DNA of 64,000 nucleotides from Actinomycetales bacterium (lineage in GTDB: Bacteria; Actinomycetota; Actinomycetes; Mycobacteriales; Micromonosporaceae), in contig PKFB01000033.1 in assembly GCA_002919305.1 (NCBI GenBank), positions 62,001 to 126,000 on the forward strand. The letters are read 5' to 3'. The notes beneath the pieces are model-generated. The model saw nothing but the letters and a program-made list of their open reading frames with translations. It was not told the origin of the DNA and ran no database searches. A program made the translations under genes and the position numbers. Positions within the stretch are counted from its first letter, which is position 1. Every line of letters starts with the position of its first letter. This document shows, piece after piece, positions 42,074-50,395 of the stretch.

Positions 42074-42369
42074 CGGTAGGGGCCGGTCAGAGCGCAGACC
42101 GCGGGCGCTGATTTTCGGATACACGCGGTGAATATTTTTATAGCGAATAAAACCGTCATGTCGCTGATAGTATGACTTATCGGGTGAACAGGCCGTGGGA
42201 GAACCCAAGGTCGCGCAAGCCTTGATACCCCCCATCCGGAGACAAGGTCGTTCGGTCGCCCGCTTACACTGCGTATCGAACAAGGCGATTCCAGCAGCCC
42301 GTCACCGCCACGGGGTGTGGTGGCATGCCCGTGCGGTGGCGGGTGGCCGGCGCGCAATAGGTAGGCCAT
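42074..42369. other. Intergenic region with an AT-rich island and a GC-rich hairpin
   Basis: Bases 42128-42180 are unusually AT-rich for this window and include GTCAT-n12-ATGAC (42155-42176). A long imperfect hairpin pairs CCCGTCACCGCCACGGG (42298-42314) with CCCGTGCGGTGGCGGG (42328-42343), which may be the terminator for the signalling cluster or for the small gene on the other strand. I see no gene. Confidence 0.4.
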
Positions 42370-42576
42370 TCACACATCACTGCGCCGTGTAGCGGGGTCT
42401 TCCGTGGGTCTCCACGCCGCCCCGACCCGATCGGCGATGATCGCTGCGGTGTGAGTTGAGAAGGGATGGAACTGGATTTGCCACAGCCCACAGTGACACG
42501 ACTGGTAGATCACCACGCCGTCGCTGACGTCGTGTCGTGACCGGGTACGCCAGGTGTGGTCGGCAACGCTGTTCAT
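42370..42576 (-). CDS. Small conserved-looking actinobacterial protein, unknown function
   Basis: 68 residues from ATG 42576, with AGGGTGG upstream. It reads MNSVADHTWRTRSRHDVSDG and then VVIYQSCHCGLWQIQF, containing a CxC near the centre. The W-R-T-x-S-R-H-x-x-S-x-G-x-V-x-Y-x-x-C-x-C-G-x-W pattern is one that I recall from small Streptomyces proteins without a known role. It is divergent from the CGNR zinc-finger gene with 25 bases between starts. I would not assign a function. Confidence 0.55.
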   Translation of the reverse strand: MNSVADHTWRTRSRHDVSDGVVIYQSCHCGLWQIQFHPFSTHTAAIIADRVGAAWRPTEDPATRRSDV

Positions 42577-42601
42577 GGGACCACCCTGATGTAATGGCAT
42601 T

Positions 42602-43147
42602 GTGCATCTCAACCCTTACGGCCAGGACGCCGTCTGCCTGATCGCTGACCTGGCTAATCGGCCACCCAGCTCGGTGACCGAGCTGGTGAGCCGGTGCGCG
42701 GCCGCCGGTCTTGTCATCGATATGCCTGTCAGCGACGCTGATCTGACCGCCACCTTAGAGCTCATCAACCGGTGGTGTGCCATCGTCGACGCTCAGGGGG
42801 AAGCCGACCGTGCCGCCCTCGTCAACCAGCTATTGGCGGAGGCGGCGGCGTACCCACGGTTGACCAATCACGCGGGAACCGGGTGGCATCTGCACTATCG
42901 CGATGACGGGGTGCCGTTGGCGGCGGTGCTGCGAGCTCTGGTCGCCGTGGGGACGGCGCTGCACCTGACCGGTCGCGGCATGGACCGGCTCGGCCGCTGC
43001 GCGCGCGAGGGGTGCGAGATGATCTACGTGGATGTGTCACGTGGGGGACGCCAACGGTACTGCTCACCGCGCTGCGCCAACCGGGACGCGGTCCGGCGTC
43101 ACCGGGTCCGCTCACGTACCGCCGGCAGCCGCCGTGCCGGAAGGTGA
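42602..43147 (+). CDS. CGNR zinc-finger (ABATE-domain) protein
   Basis: 181 residues. The N-terminal region (about 1-125) fits the ABATE/'stress-induced regulator' domain, including ELINRWCAIVDAQGEADRAALVNQLL and LHYRDDGVPLAAVLRALVAVGTALHL. The C-terminal finger reads RLGRCAREGCEMIYVDVSRGG, then QRYCSPRCANRDAVRRHR: four zinc-binding cysteines and the CxNR ... RRHR tail that names the family (here CANR). Such proteins are thought to be transcriptional regulators. GTG/ATG choices upstream are not required because the start at 42602 already matches the family. Confidence 0.88.
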   Translation: MHLNPYGQDAVCLIADLANRPPSSVTELVSRCAAAGLVIDMPVSDADLTATLELINRWCAIVDAQGEADRAALVNQLLAEAAAYPRLTNHAGTGWHLHYRDDGVPLAAVLRALVAVGTALHLTGRGMDRLGRCAREGCEMIYVDVSRGGRQRYCSPRCANRDAVRRHRVRSRTAGSRRAGR

Positions 43148-43593
43148 ACGGAGCAGCGGGTCGGCCGTGGGGTAAACCGCTCATTCCGGGCCACCGTGCG
43201 CTTTGTGGTGTCGGTGATTCTGCTGTCAAGCCGTGGGGTCACGGGAGCGGGTTCGTCGCTGTCACGCCTGGCGTACGTGGGGATGTGTGGATGGCGATGG
43301 GCAGGCCGTGACTGAGAAATGGGCACCGTTGAACTTCCTGAGTTAATGGGCACAAACATCGGGGGAGTAGCGTGCGCCGCGTCTTTTTCCTGAACAACGC
43401 CCCTGGGCCGTCAGGTGGGGATAAACTCAGCTACGCGTAGTACAGACGCGTCGCGTACCTACCATTCTGTAATGGTGATTCGGGCCCGAGTGAAAACGGA
43501 CCCGAAATGACCAATCGCGACTGCGGTAAGAGCGGGATCAGCTCATTCTTTCCGAATATCCCCTGTGAGGGATCAGTGGACGGAGGTCCACCC
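43148..43593. other. Intergenic region with a short perfect palindrome
   Basis: No gene that I can support. CTACGCGTAG at 43431-43440 is a 10-base perfect palindrome. An in-frame extension of the next gene runs back to 43507 but lacks a family-like sequence. Confidence 0.45.
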
Positions 43594-43863
43594 ATGACCG
43601 GAGGACACGAGCACGGGAACAATCCGACACAGTTGACCGAAGAACGCCCCATATCCGTCACGGAGTTGGCCTGGCTGGAGGGCGGGCCGAAGGATTTTCC
43701 AAATGAGCTTCGGCTGCGCGTGACCGGTAAGAACGATGACCGGATCAAAGTTCAGCACCGTGGCGGTTATGAACATTTCGAGCGTACCGATGAACGCCGT
43801 GCTCTCATCGAGGGGGAAGCGGTGGTATTTCGCTGGACCACCCGCACCCTGATCGCGGAATAG
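43594..43863 (+). CDS. DUF5988 family protein
   Basis: 89 residues from ATG 43594, with GGAGG upstream. WLEGGPKDFPNELRL is followed by RIKVQHRGGYEHFERTDE and VFRWTTRTLIAE, the conserved 'LEGGP.D.P...I.V..RGGYEHFE...' signature of DUF5988, a small protein of unknown function frequent next to antibiotic and peptide clusters in actinobacteria. No cofactor motif is visible. It stands alone here. Confidence 0.82.
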   Translation: MTGGHEHGNNPTQLTEERPISVTELAWLEGGPKDFPNELRLRVTGKNDDRIKVQHRGGYEHFERTDERRALIEGEAVVFRWTTRTLIAE

Positions 43864-44115
43864 GCCATCACTAATCGGTGCTTGAGTCGAGCGTTGTGGC
43901 GGGCGGACAGCGTCAAGAGAGATGGGCCCTCAGGCGGACCGTCTTTTTCGAAATCCAGTACGTCGGCGCGCCGGTCACCGACGAATCCGTCGCCTCGATG
44001 AAGCTCGAGGCCCTGATCTGCGACGACAGGTGGGCACCGTGAGCTACGCCGATGGCCGGTCACCCGGAGCGGCGGACCGGCCATCATAGGCGCCAGTGGC
44101 GTGTTGAACAGCGAC

Positions 44116-44574
44116 TTATCCCCGACCGATGGGGATGTGCCGGGTCTTCACCGTCTCACTCTTGGGAATTCGGATGCTGAGCACTCCGTCGGTCAGATCG
44201 GCGGTGATGTTCTCGGTGTTGACCTGCGGAGGCAAGGTGGTGCGGTACTCGAACCGTCCACTGCGACGCATCCGGGTGCGAGGAGTGCCCTCATGGGCGC
44301 GCTCTTTACACTCGCCTGTGACAATTAGCTCGTTGGAGGCCACCTCGATGTCGATGTCCTCTTGTTTGACCCCTGGTACGTCGATCTCGACTAACCAGGA
44401 GTCCGCGGTCTCGGTCACGTCAGCCAGCGGCTTCCACATCATTGCGCCGGGACCCTCGATCGGGCCGAACAAAGAGGACATCAGTGTGTTCAACCGCTCG
44501 TTCAGGTCGTGGAACTCCTGGAGCGGGTCCCAGCGACCCAGCGTTTCTGTGGGCCGTAGCATGGGCAGAGCCAT
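44116..44574 (-). CDS. Small heat-shock protein, Hsp20 family
   Basis: 152 residues from ATG 44574 (MALPMLRPTETLGRWDPLQEF), preceded by GGAGG; GTG 44586 is possible. The alpha-crystallin domain runs from about residue 45 (PLADVTETADSWLVEIDVPGVKQEDIDIEVASNELIVTGE) to the end (GRFEYRTTLPPQVNTENITADLTDGVLSIRIPKSE). It is an ATP-independent chaperone that holds unfolding proteins. The C-terminal I-x-I-type motif (RHIPIG) used for oligomer contacts is present. Confidence 0.93.
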   Translation of the reverse strand: MALPMLRPTETLGRWDPLQEFHDLNERLNTLMSSLFGPIEGPGAMMWKPLADVTETADSWLVEIDVPGVKQEDIDIEVASNELIVTGECKERAHEGTPRTRMRRSGRFEYRTTLPPQVNTENITADLTDGVLSIRIPKSETVKTRHIPIGRG

Positions 44575-44586
44575 AGCCACAACCAC

Positions 44587-44920
44587 CTCCCCGTCTGATG
44601 TGTGTTGTGCAGCTCTGCGCGCCGGGTCGCCCCGACAATCGCCATTATCGAGGAGGATTCACAGCGGTTTTCGTTGTTCAGGAAAACTGAATCACCGTCT
44701 GTGGGTCGATATGGGTAGGGTAGGTCGAAAGTTCTCATCAGAAAAACCTGCGCTACCGCACGCATCCTTGAATAGTCGGACGATTACTGAGCGAGTGGGA
44801 CGAATTCATCGAGGTTGTCAACGCGTGGCTATCTCATCCCCATATCCACTCGTCAGCCTCTGTGTCTGACTTTTGTCGTCTGACACTGCGGCGGACGCCG
44901 GTAGTGAAGGAAGCAGCCGG
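44587..44920. other. Intergenic region between hsp20 and the MMPL gene
   Basis: The stretch holds the divergent promoters of hsp20 and the MMPL transporter. GTTTTC (44667-44672) and GAAAAC (44682-44687) form an inverted repeat with a nine-base spacer that could be an operator. No classic HrcA/CIRCE element is visible. Confidence 0.4.
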
Positions 44921-47008
44921 ATGACCGGTTCCCGTCGTTCATTGTGGGTTGCAGTTGTGGTAGCCCTCGGTTGGGTCGCCTTGGCCGGAGTGTTGGGGCC
45001 CCTGACCGGGCGATTATCAGAGGTGCAGACCAACGACAATGCGTCATTCCTCCCCGCCGACGCCGAGGCCACCGAGGCGCGGGAGTGGACGCAGCGGTTC
45101 AACGACACCGAGGTCACACCGGCGATCGTGGTGTACGAGCGATCCGGTGGACTCACCCAGGATGACCTCGCGATCATTCAGCAGCACTCCCAGGAATTCG
45201 GTGAGCTCCCCGATGTCGCAACCCCATTGCCGCCGCCGGTGACCAGCGATGACGGTGAGGCGGTACGGCAGGTGGTGCCGCTGACGATCAGTGAAGGAAC
45301 AGAGTTCGACATCGCCGTCGAGCAGCTACGTGAGATAGCGACGGCCGGCGCACCAGATGGCCTGAATGCGTACGTGGGAGGCCCAGCCGGGTTGCTGGCG
45401 GATCTAGTCGCGGTGTTCAAAACCGTCGACCTGACCTTGGTGCTGGTCACGGCCAGCGTGGTGTTGGTGATCCTGCTGCTGGTGTACCGCAGCCCGATTC
45501 TGTGGCTGATCCCGATGCTGTCGGTGAGCCTGTCGTATGTAGCGGCCGCCGCGGTGGTCTATGGGTTGGCCCGTGCCGATCTGGTCGATCTCAACGGTCA
45601 GGCGCAGGGCATCTTGACGGTGCTGGTTTTCGGGGCCGGGACCGACTACGCGTTGCTGCTGATCGCCCGATACCGGGAGGAGCTGCGGACCCACGAGCGA
45701 CCGGTCGACGCCCTGCTCGCCGCGCTGCGCGGGGCGGCACCGGCGATCATCGCCTCGGCGTTCACCGTCGCGGCCGGGTTGAGCTGTCTGTTGCTGTCAG
45801 AGTTGGACTCCAACCGGGCGCTCGGGCCGGTGGCCGCCGCAGGGATAGTGGCCACCCTCGTGGTGACGCTGACGTTTCTGCCGGCGTTGGCGCTGCTGGG
45901 AGGACGGTGGGCGTTCTGGCCCTCCATTCCTCGCGTAGGCGACACCACAGCCACCGGTCGTGGTCTGTGGGAACGGGTAGCCCAGTATGTCGGCCGGCGG
46001 CCCCGGGTCGCCTGGGGAGTGCCCACCCTCGGGCTTGTCGCATTGCTCGCTGGCCTGCTGGCCCTGACGGGCTCCAGCGTCCCGCCAAGCGAGCAATTCA
46101 CCACCACGACTGACTCCGCCCGGGCAAGCCAGGTCCTCGCCCAGCATTTCCCCAGCGGCTCAGGGACACCCGCGGAGATCATCGCGCGCGCTGACTACAT
46201 GGAGGCCGTGATCAGCGCGGCTGAGCAGGTCGAAGGGGTGACGGAGGTGGTGCCCTACACCGGCGGGGCACCCGACGGGCCCCCCGTGATCGTTGACGGG
46301 CGGGTCCTGCTGAACGCCACACTCCAGGCGCCCTCCGACAGCGCGGCCGCCGAGCAGACCGTCATCGAGCTGCGTGAGGCGGTGCACGCTGTACCCGACG
46401 CGGACGCGCTGGTGGGTGGATTCACCGCGGTTGAAGTGGACACCCAACAGGCCTCCCAGCGGGACCGCACCGTCATCATCCCGCTGGTGCTGGCGGTCAT
46501 CGCGGTCATCCTTGCGGTGCTACTGCGGGCGATTGTCGCGCCGCTTGTGCTCATCGCGACCGTCGTGTTGTCGTTCGCCGCGACCCTGGGGGCGTGTGCC
46601 CTGCTGTTTGAGTATGTTTTCGACTTCCCCGGCGCCGAGGCGTCCTTCCCGTTGTTCGCGTTTGTGTTCTTGGTGGCCCTCGGCATCGACTACAACATCT
46701 TCCTGATGTCCCGGGTCCGGGAGGAGTCGATCAAGTCGGGTACCCGTACCGGCACATTGCGCGGGCTAGCCGTCACCGGTGGGGTCATCACCTCCGCCGG
46801 GATCGTGCTGGCGGCCACGTTCTCGGCGTTGGCCATCCTGCCTTTGGTGGTGCTGGTGGAGCTCGGGGTCGCGGTATCACTGGGGGTGCTGATCGACACG
46901 ATCGTGGTGCGGTCCCTGCTGGTTCCCGCTTTGGCCATCGAGTTGGGAGACCGGGTCTGGTGGCCCTCTTCCCTATCCCGTCGGGCCCGGCAGGCTGATC
47001 CGGCGTGA
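44921..47008 (+). CDS. MMPL-family (RND-type) membrane transporter
   Basis: 695 residues from ATG 44921, with GAAGGAAG upstream; TTG 44873 is in frame. It has the RND layout: one helix near the start (SLWVAVVVALGWVALAGVL), a large external loop (about residues 50-170), six helices, a second external loop (about 385-510) and six more helices. VFGAGTDYALLLIARYREELR in the first half and VALGIDYNIFLMSRVREES in the second are the MMPL signature blocks with the conserved aspartate-tyrosine pairs. In actinobacteria such proteins export lipids or drugs. No MarR/TetR regulator is adjacent. Confidence 0.92.
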   Translation: MTGSRRSLWVAVVVALGWVALAGVLGPLTGRLSEVQTNDNASFLPADAEATEAREWTQRFNDTEVTPAIVVYERSGGLTQDDLAIIQQHSQEFGELPDVATPLPPPVTSDDGEAVRQVVPLTISEGTEFDIAVEQLREIATAGAPDGLNAYVGGPAGLLADLVAVFKTVDLTLVLVTASVVLVILLLVYRSPILWLIPMLSVSLSYVAAAAVVYGLARADLVDLNGQAQGILTVLVFGAGTDYALLLIARYREELRTHERPVDALLAALRGAAPAIIASAFTVAAGLSCLLLSELDSNRALGPVAAAGIVATLVVTLTFLPALALLGGRWAFWPSIPRVGDTTATGRGLWERVAQYVGRRPRVAWGVPTLGLVALLAGLLALTGSSVPPSEQFTTTTDSARASQVLAQHFPSGSGTPAEIIARADYMEAVISAAEQVEGVTEVVPYTGGAPDGPPVIVDGRVLLNATLQAPSDSAAAEQTVIELREAVHAVPDADALVGGFTAVEVDTQQASQRDRTVIIPLVLAVIAVILAVLLRAIVAPLVLIATVVLSFAATLGACALLFEYVFDFPGAEASFPLFAFVFLVALGIDYNIFLMSRVREESIKSGTRTGTLRGLAVTGGVITSAGIVLAATFSALAILPLVVLVELGVAVSLGVLIDTIVVRSLLVPALAIELGDRVWWPSSLSRRARQADPA

Positions 47009-47175
47009 GCCGTCACCACGGAGCGCCATAACCGGAACGTCATCACAGGGCGGCGTCACCGCGGGGATGGGCCCGGGAGCGGGGCTGTGTCCCTCAGGCC
47101 GATCGGTTGGTGAGGCCTCGGAGTGGGTATGCCGGCGCCTGTCGGATCCGTAACCCATCCACGAGGAGAACAGCC

Positions 47176-47784
47176 ATGACCGATACCCAGTCCTCCGCCG
47201 GTGGCGCCGCCTCCACCGTCGAACGCGACATGATCGACGTTCTGATCGCCGACCACCGAGAGGTGGACGCGCTGTTTACCGAGTTGGAACGCGGTGGTCA
47301 ATCCCCTGAGCAGCGCAAGCGATTGGTCAGCGTGGTGATCGCCGAACTGGTCCGGCACTCGGTGGCCGAGGAGCAGTATCTGTACCCGACCACCCGTGAG
47401 GTCCTGCCCGACGGGGACGCCGAGGCCGACCATGAGATCCGTGAGCATGCCGAGGCTGAGCAGATGATGAAGGAACTGGAAGGGTTGGAGGTTGACGACC
47501 CCCGGTTCGACCAGACGCTCGCCTCGTTGATCTCCAGCATCAGGCACCACATCTCCGATGAGGAAGGAGATCTGTTCCCGCGGCTGCGGCAGGCCTGTTC
47601 TCCCGCCAAGCTCCGGGAGCTGGGTAGGCTGATCGAGGCGGTCAAACAGCTCGCGCCGACCCGACCGCATCCCTCGGCACCCGACACACCGCCATGGAAC
47701 AAAATCCTGGATCCGTCCGCGGGGCTGGTGGACCGGATCCGGGACGCCCTCAGCGGCCGCCCCACCACTCCCGAGGAGCTGTGA
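47176..47784 (+). CDS. Hemerythrin-like (HHE) metal-binding protein
   Basis: 202 residues from ATG 47176, with AGGAG upstream. The helical HHE domain shows MIDVLIADHREVDALFTELE, LVRHSVAEEQYLYP, DHEIREHAEAEQMMKELE and IRHHISDEEGDLFPRL; the spaced histidines and glutamates would bind a di-iron centre. Such cytosolic proteins deal with oxygen, nitric oxide or iron stress. The C-terminal 50 residues are an unrelated proline-rich tail (RPHPSAPDTPPW). It converges on the aldehyde dehydrogenase gene across a strong terminator. Confidence 0.9.
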   Translation: MTDTQSSAGGAASTVERDMIDVLIADHREVDALFTELERGGQSPEQRKRLVSVVIAELVRHSVAEEQYLYPTTREVLPDGDAEADHEIREHAEAEQMMKELEGLEVDDPRFDQTLASLISSIRHHISDEEGDLFPRLRQACSPAKLRELGRLIEAVKQLAPTRPHPSAPDTPPWNKILDPSAGLVDRIRDALSGRPTTPEEL

Positions 47785-47825
47785 ACCGGCAGGGCCAACA
47801 CCACACAATCCCGACCTCAGTGCTG

Positions 47826-47871
47826 CCTGGGTGATCCCGGGAGCCACCGAACGGCCCCGGGATCACCCAGG
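47826..47871. terminator. Bidirectional hairpin terminator between convergent genes
   Basis: CCTGGGTGATCCCGGG (47826-47841) and CCCGGGATCACCCAGG (47856-47871) pair perfectly over 16 bases with a 14-base loop. It lies 41 bases past the hemerythrin stop and 18 bases past the aldehyde dehydrogenase stop, so it can serve both. Confidence 0.8.
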
Positions 47872-47889
47872 TGGACCGGAGGCGGCGCC

Positions 47890-49332
47890 CTATCCGGGAG
47901 GCGGGGCGAGATGAACCACTTTGGTACGCGTCATCTCGTCCAGTAGCTCCGGGCCGTACCCGAACCCCTGTCCACTGGCGGCGCGTGGTTGAGCTGCCCC
48001 GCCCGGCGCGCCCCCGAACACCGCGTTGATTTTCACCGTGCCGACCGGGAGTTCCCGCCAGGCTCGCTGCGCGTGGGCCATAGAGGGGGTGAGTACGGTA
48101 GCGGCCAGGCCGTACCGGGAAGCGGCGGCTCGCTTCAGCGCCTCCTCAAAGGAGGCCACGGTAACCACCGGCGCCACCGGCCCGAATGTCTCCTCGCGTA
48201 CCACGGTCATCTCGTCGGTACAGTCGGCCAGGACGGTTGGTGGATAGTACGCGCCCGGCCCGTCGGGGATGCGCCCGCCGTAGACCAAACGGGCCCCCGC
48301 GGCCATCGCCTCCCGGACCTGGGCGTGCACCGCTTTGCGGGCCCACACATCGACCAGTGGGCCCATCTGGACTCCCTCGACCATGCCCGGTCCGATCCGT
48401 AGCGCGCGAGCAGCGTCGGCCAACGCGTCGATGAACTCATCGGCCACCGACTCCACCACGTAGATGCGCTCCACCGACGTGCACAACTGCCCGGCGTTAG
48501 CGAACGCGCCGAGCGCCGCCTGGGACGCCGCCCACCGCGGATCAACCCCGGCGTCCACCACCAACGGATCAACGCCGCCGTTCTCCAGCAGCACCTTCGC
48601 TCCGGTCACCGCCGCCTCGGCCGCGATGAATCTGCCGGTGGCGGTCGACCCTACGTGCGCCACCAGATCCACAGGCTGCGCCACCAGACGTGCCCCGACG
48701 GGACCGTCCCCCACCAACACCGACAGCACACCCCGCGGCAGATACTCGGCGAGCAGATGAGACAACACCATCCCGGTGGCGGGGGTACGCTCGCTCGGCT
48801 TGTGAACCACCGGGTTGCCGGTGACGAGGGCGGCGCCGATCAGGCCACAGGCGATCGCCACCGGGTCGTTCCATGGGGTGAGCACCGCGATAACCCCATA
48901 CGGCTCGTGGACCATCAGGTCGGTCGCGTTCACCGCACCGGCCAGGGAACGCCCGCGGTGCAGCGGGCCCAGCTCCGCGTACTGCCGCAGCGTGGCCACC
49001 CCCGCCAGAACACTGCGGCGGGCGTCAGCCAGAGGCCTGCCCATCTCTCGGGTCACCAGGGCGGCCAACGTCTCGGCGGCCCGCTCGATCGCGTCCGCTG
49101 CGGCGCGCAGACACGCCGCCCGTTCCGCCGCCGGAGTGAGCGCCCATCCATGGGCCGCGGCCCGCGCCTCCTGAACCGCCGCGACCACATCCTCGTCGGA
49201 GGAGACCGGACCCTGGCTGACCAACGTGCCGTCAGCGGGATCCACGACCTTGATTACGCGTGGGCTTCGGCCCGGCGACCAGACCCCACCAATGTACTGT
49301 TCCAGTTCCCAGATCCTGTCCAGCTCGTTCAT
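47890..49332 (-). CDS. Aldehyde dehydrogenase (NAD(P)-dependent)
   Basis: 480 residues of the classic superfamily: VLTPWNDPVAIACGLIGAALVTGNPVVHKPSERTPATG (cofactor binding), AHVGSTATGRFIA, the base glutamate in LLENGGVDPLVV, the nucleophile cysteine in NAGQLCTSVERIYV and REETFGPVAPVV. It oxidises an aldehyde to the acid. The substrate cannot be read off. The ATG overlaps the SDR gene's stop (ATGA), so both enzymes are made together and may act on one alcohol/aldehyde pathway. Confidence 0.93.
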   Translation of the reverse strand: MNELDRIWELEQYIGGVWSPGRSPRVIKVVDPADGTLVSQGPVSSDEDVVAAVQEARAAAHGWALTPAAERAACLRAAADAIERAAETLAALVTREMGRPLADARRSVLAGVATLRQYAELGPLHRGRSLAGAVNATDLMVHEPYGVIAVLTPWNDPVAIACGLIGAALVTGNPVVHKPSERTPATGMVLSHLLAEYLPRGVLSVLVGDGPVGARLVAQPVDLVAHVGSTATGRFIAAEAAVTGAKVLLENGGVDPLVVDAGVDPRWAASQAALGAFANAGQLCTSVERIYVVESVADEFIDALADAARALRIGPGMVEGVQMGPLVDVWARKAVHAQVREAMAAGARLVYGGRIPDGPGAYYPPTVLADCTDEMTVVREETFGPVAPVVTVASFEEALKRAAASRYGLAATVLTPSMAHAQRAWRELPVGTVKINAVFGGAPGGAAQPRAASGQGFGYGPELLDEMTRTKVVHLAPPPG

Positions 49333-50195
49333 CCCGGCAGCACCTGCCCGGTCGGACCGAGGACTTCACCGGTGTAGTAGGACGACAGCCGCTCCGCCGC
49401 GAAGAAGACGTAGGAGGGTGCGATCTCATCCGGTTGCGCGGGGCGGCCGAACATGGTGTGGTCACCGAACCGTGCCGCCTTCTCCTCATCCATCGTCGCT
49501 GGGATCAAGGGGGTCCACACCGGACCCGGCGCCACCGCGTTGACCCGGATGCCGCGCTCCACCAACTGTTGCGCTAGGGCATAGGTGAACGCGATGACCG
49601 CGCCCTTGGTCGCCGAGTAGTCCACCAAGGTCTTGTTGCCCCGCAGGCCGTTGACCGAGGCGGTGTTGATGATCGCGGAGCCGCGTCCCAGGTGAGGGAG
49701 CGCGGCCCGGGTGGTCCAAAAGAAGCTGTGGACATTGACCGCGAAAGTGGTCAACCACTGTTGAGTGTTGAGTGTGGCGAGGTCGGTGTTGGGGTTTTGG
49801 GTCGCGATGTTGTTCACAAGGATGTCCAAGCCGCCCAACTCCTGGACGGTCCTGGCGACGATGTCAGCGCAGTGCGCCTCCTGCGCCAGATCCCCGGGCA
49901 GCAGCAGGTAACGACGCCCCGCTTTCTCGATCAATCGCGCGGTGTGATGGGCGTCGTCGTGCTCATTCAGGTACGCGATCGCCACGTCCGCTCCCTCTTT
50001 GGCGAACGCGATCGCCACCGCGCGCCCGATCCCGGAGTCACCGCCGGTCACCAGCGCCACCTTGCCCTCGAGCAGGCCAGAGCCGACGTAGTCGCGCATC
50101 TCGTCATGTGGGTGCGGACTCATCGAGCCGGTGTCCCCGGGTGGGCGTTGTTCTTGTGGTGGAAAGGGCAGGTCGGGTTGCCTGGGATCAGTCAT
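49329..50195 (-). CDS. Short-chain dehydrogenase/reductase (YghA/general-stress 39 type)
   Basis: 288 residues from ATG 50195, with GAGGAGG upstream. After a proline-rich head (FPPQEQRPPGDTGSMSPHPHDEMRDY) typical of the long stress-SDR subgroup, the Rossmann motif LVTGGDSGIGRAVAIAFAKEGADVAI, the NNIA motif, the catalytic serine region INTASVNGLRG and YSATKGAV (Tyr-x-x-x-Lys) follow. It reduces or oxidises a small carbonyl or alcohol with NAD(P). Co-transcription with the aldehyde dehydrogenase is indicated by the overlap. Confidence 0.92.
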   Translation of the reverse strand: MTDPRQPDLPFPPQEQRPPGDTGSMSPHPHDEMRDYVGSGLLEGKVALVTGGDSGIGRAVAIAFAKEGADVAIAYLNEHDDAHHTARLIEKAGRRYLLLPGDLAQEAHCADIVARTVQELGGLDILVNNIATQNPNTDLATLNTQQWLTTFAVNVHSFFWTTRAALPHLGRGSAIINTASVNGLRGNKTLVDYSATKGAVIAFTYALAQQLVERGIRVNAVAPGPVWTPLIPATMDEEKAARFGDHTMFGRPAQPDEIAPSYVFFAAERLSSYYTGEVLGPTGQVLPG

Positions 50196-50395
50196 GCGTT
50201 CCTCCTCGTTGCTTGCGCGCCGGCGGGGACACGACATGGACATGACACGGACCCGACGCGTCGAGCCGGTGCCGCCGTGGGCGTACCCACCACTGGGGTC
50301 ATAAGACCGGCCCGTGAGGATCCGCTCCCGCGCCTCTCATGCCCCGGTTCGGTGATTTCATGCATGAGAAGCGCTACTCCGGGTAGCGGGCGCAC

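Noticed and set aside
42298-42343. Possible structured RNA formed by the imperfect hairpin
   Set aside because: The stem has a mismatch and a bulge and no conserved RNA signature; a terminator role is as likely.
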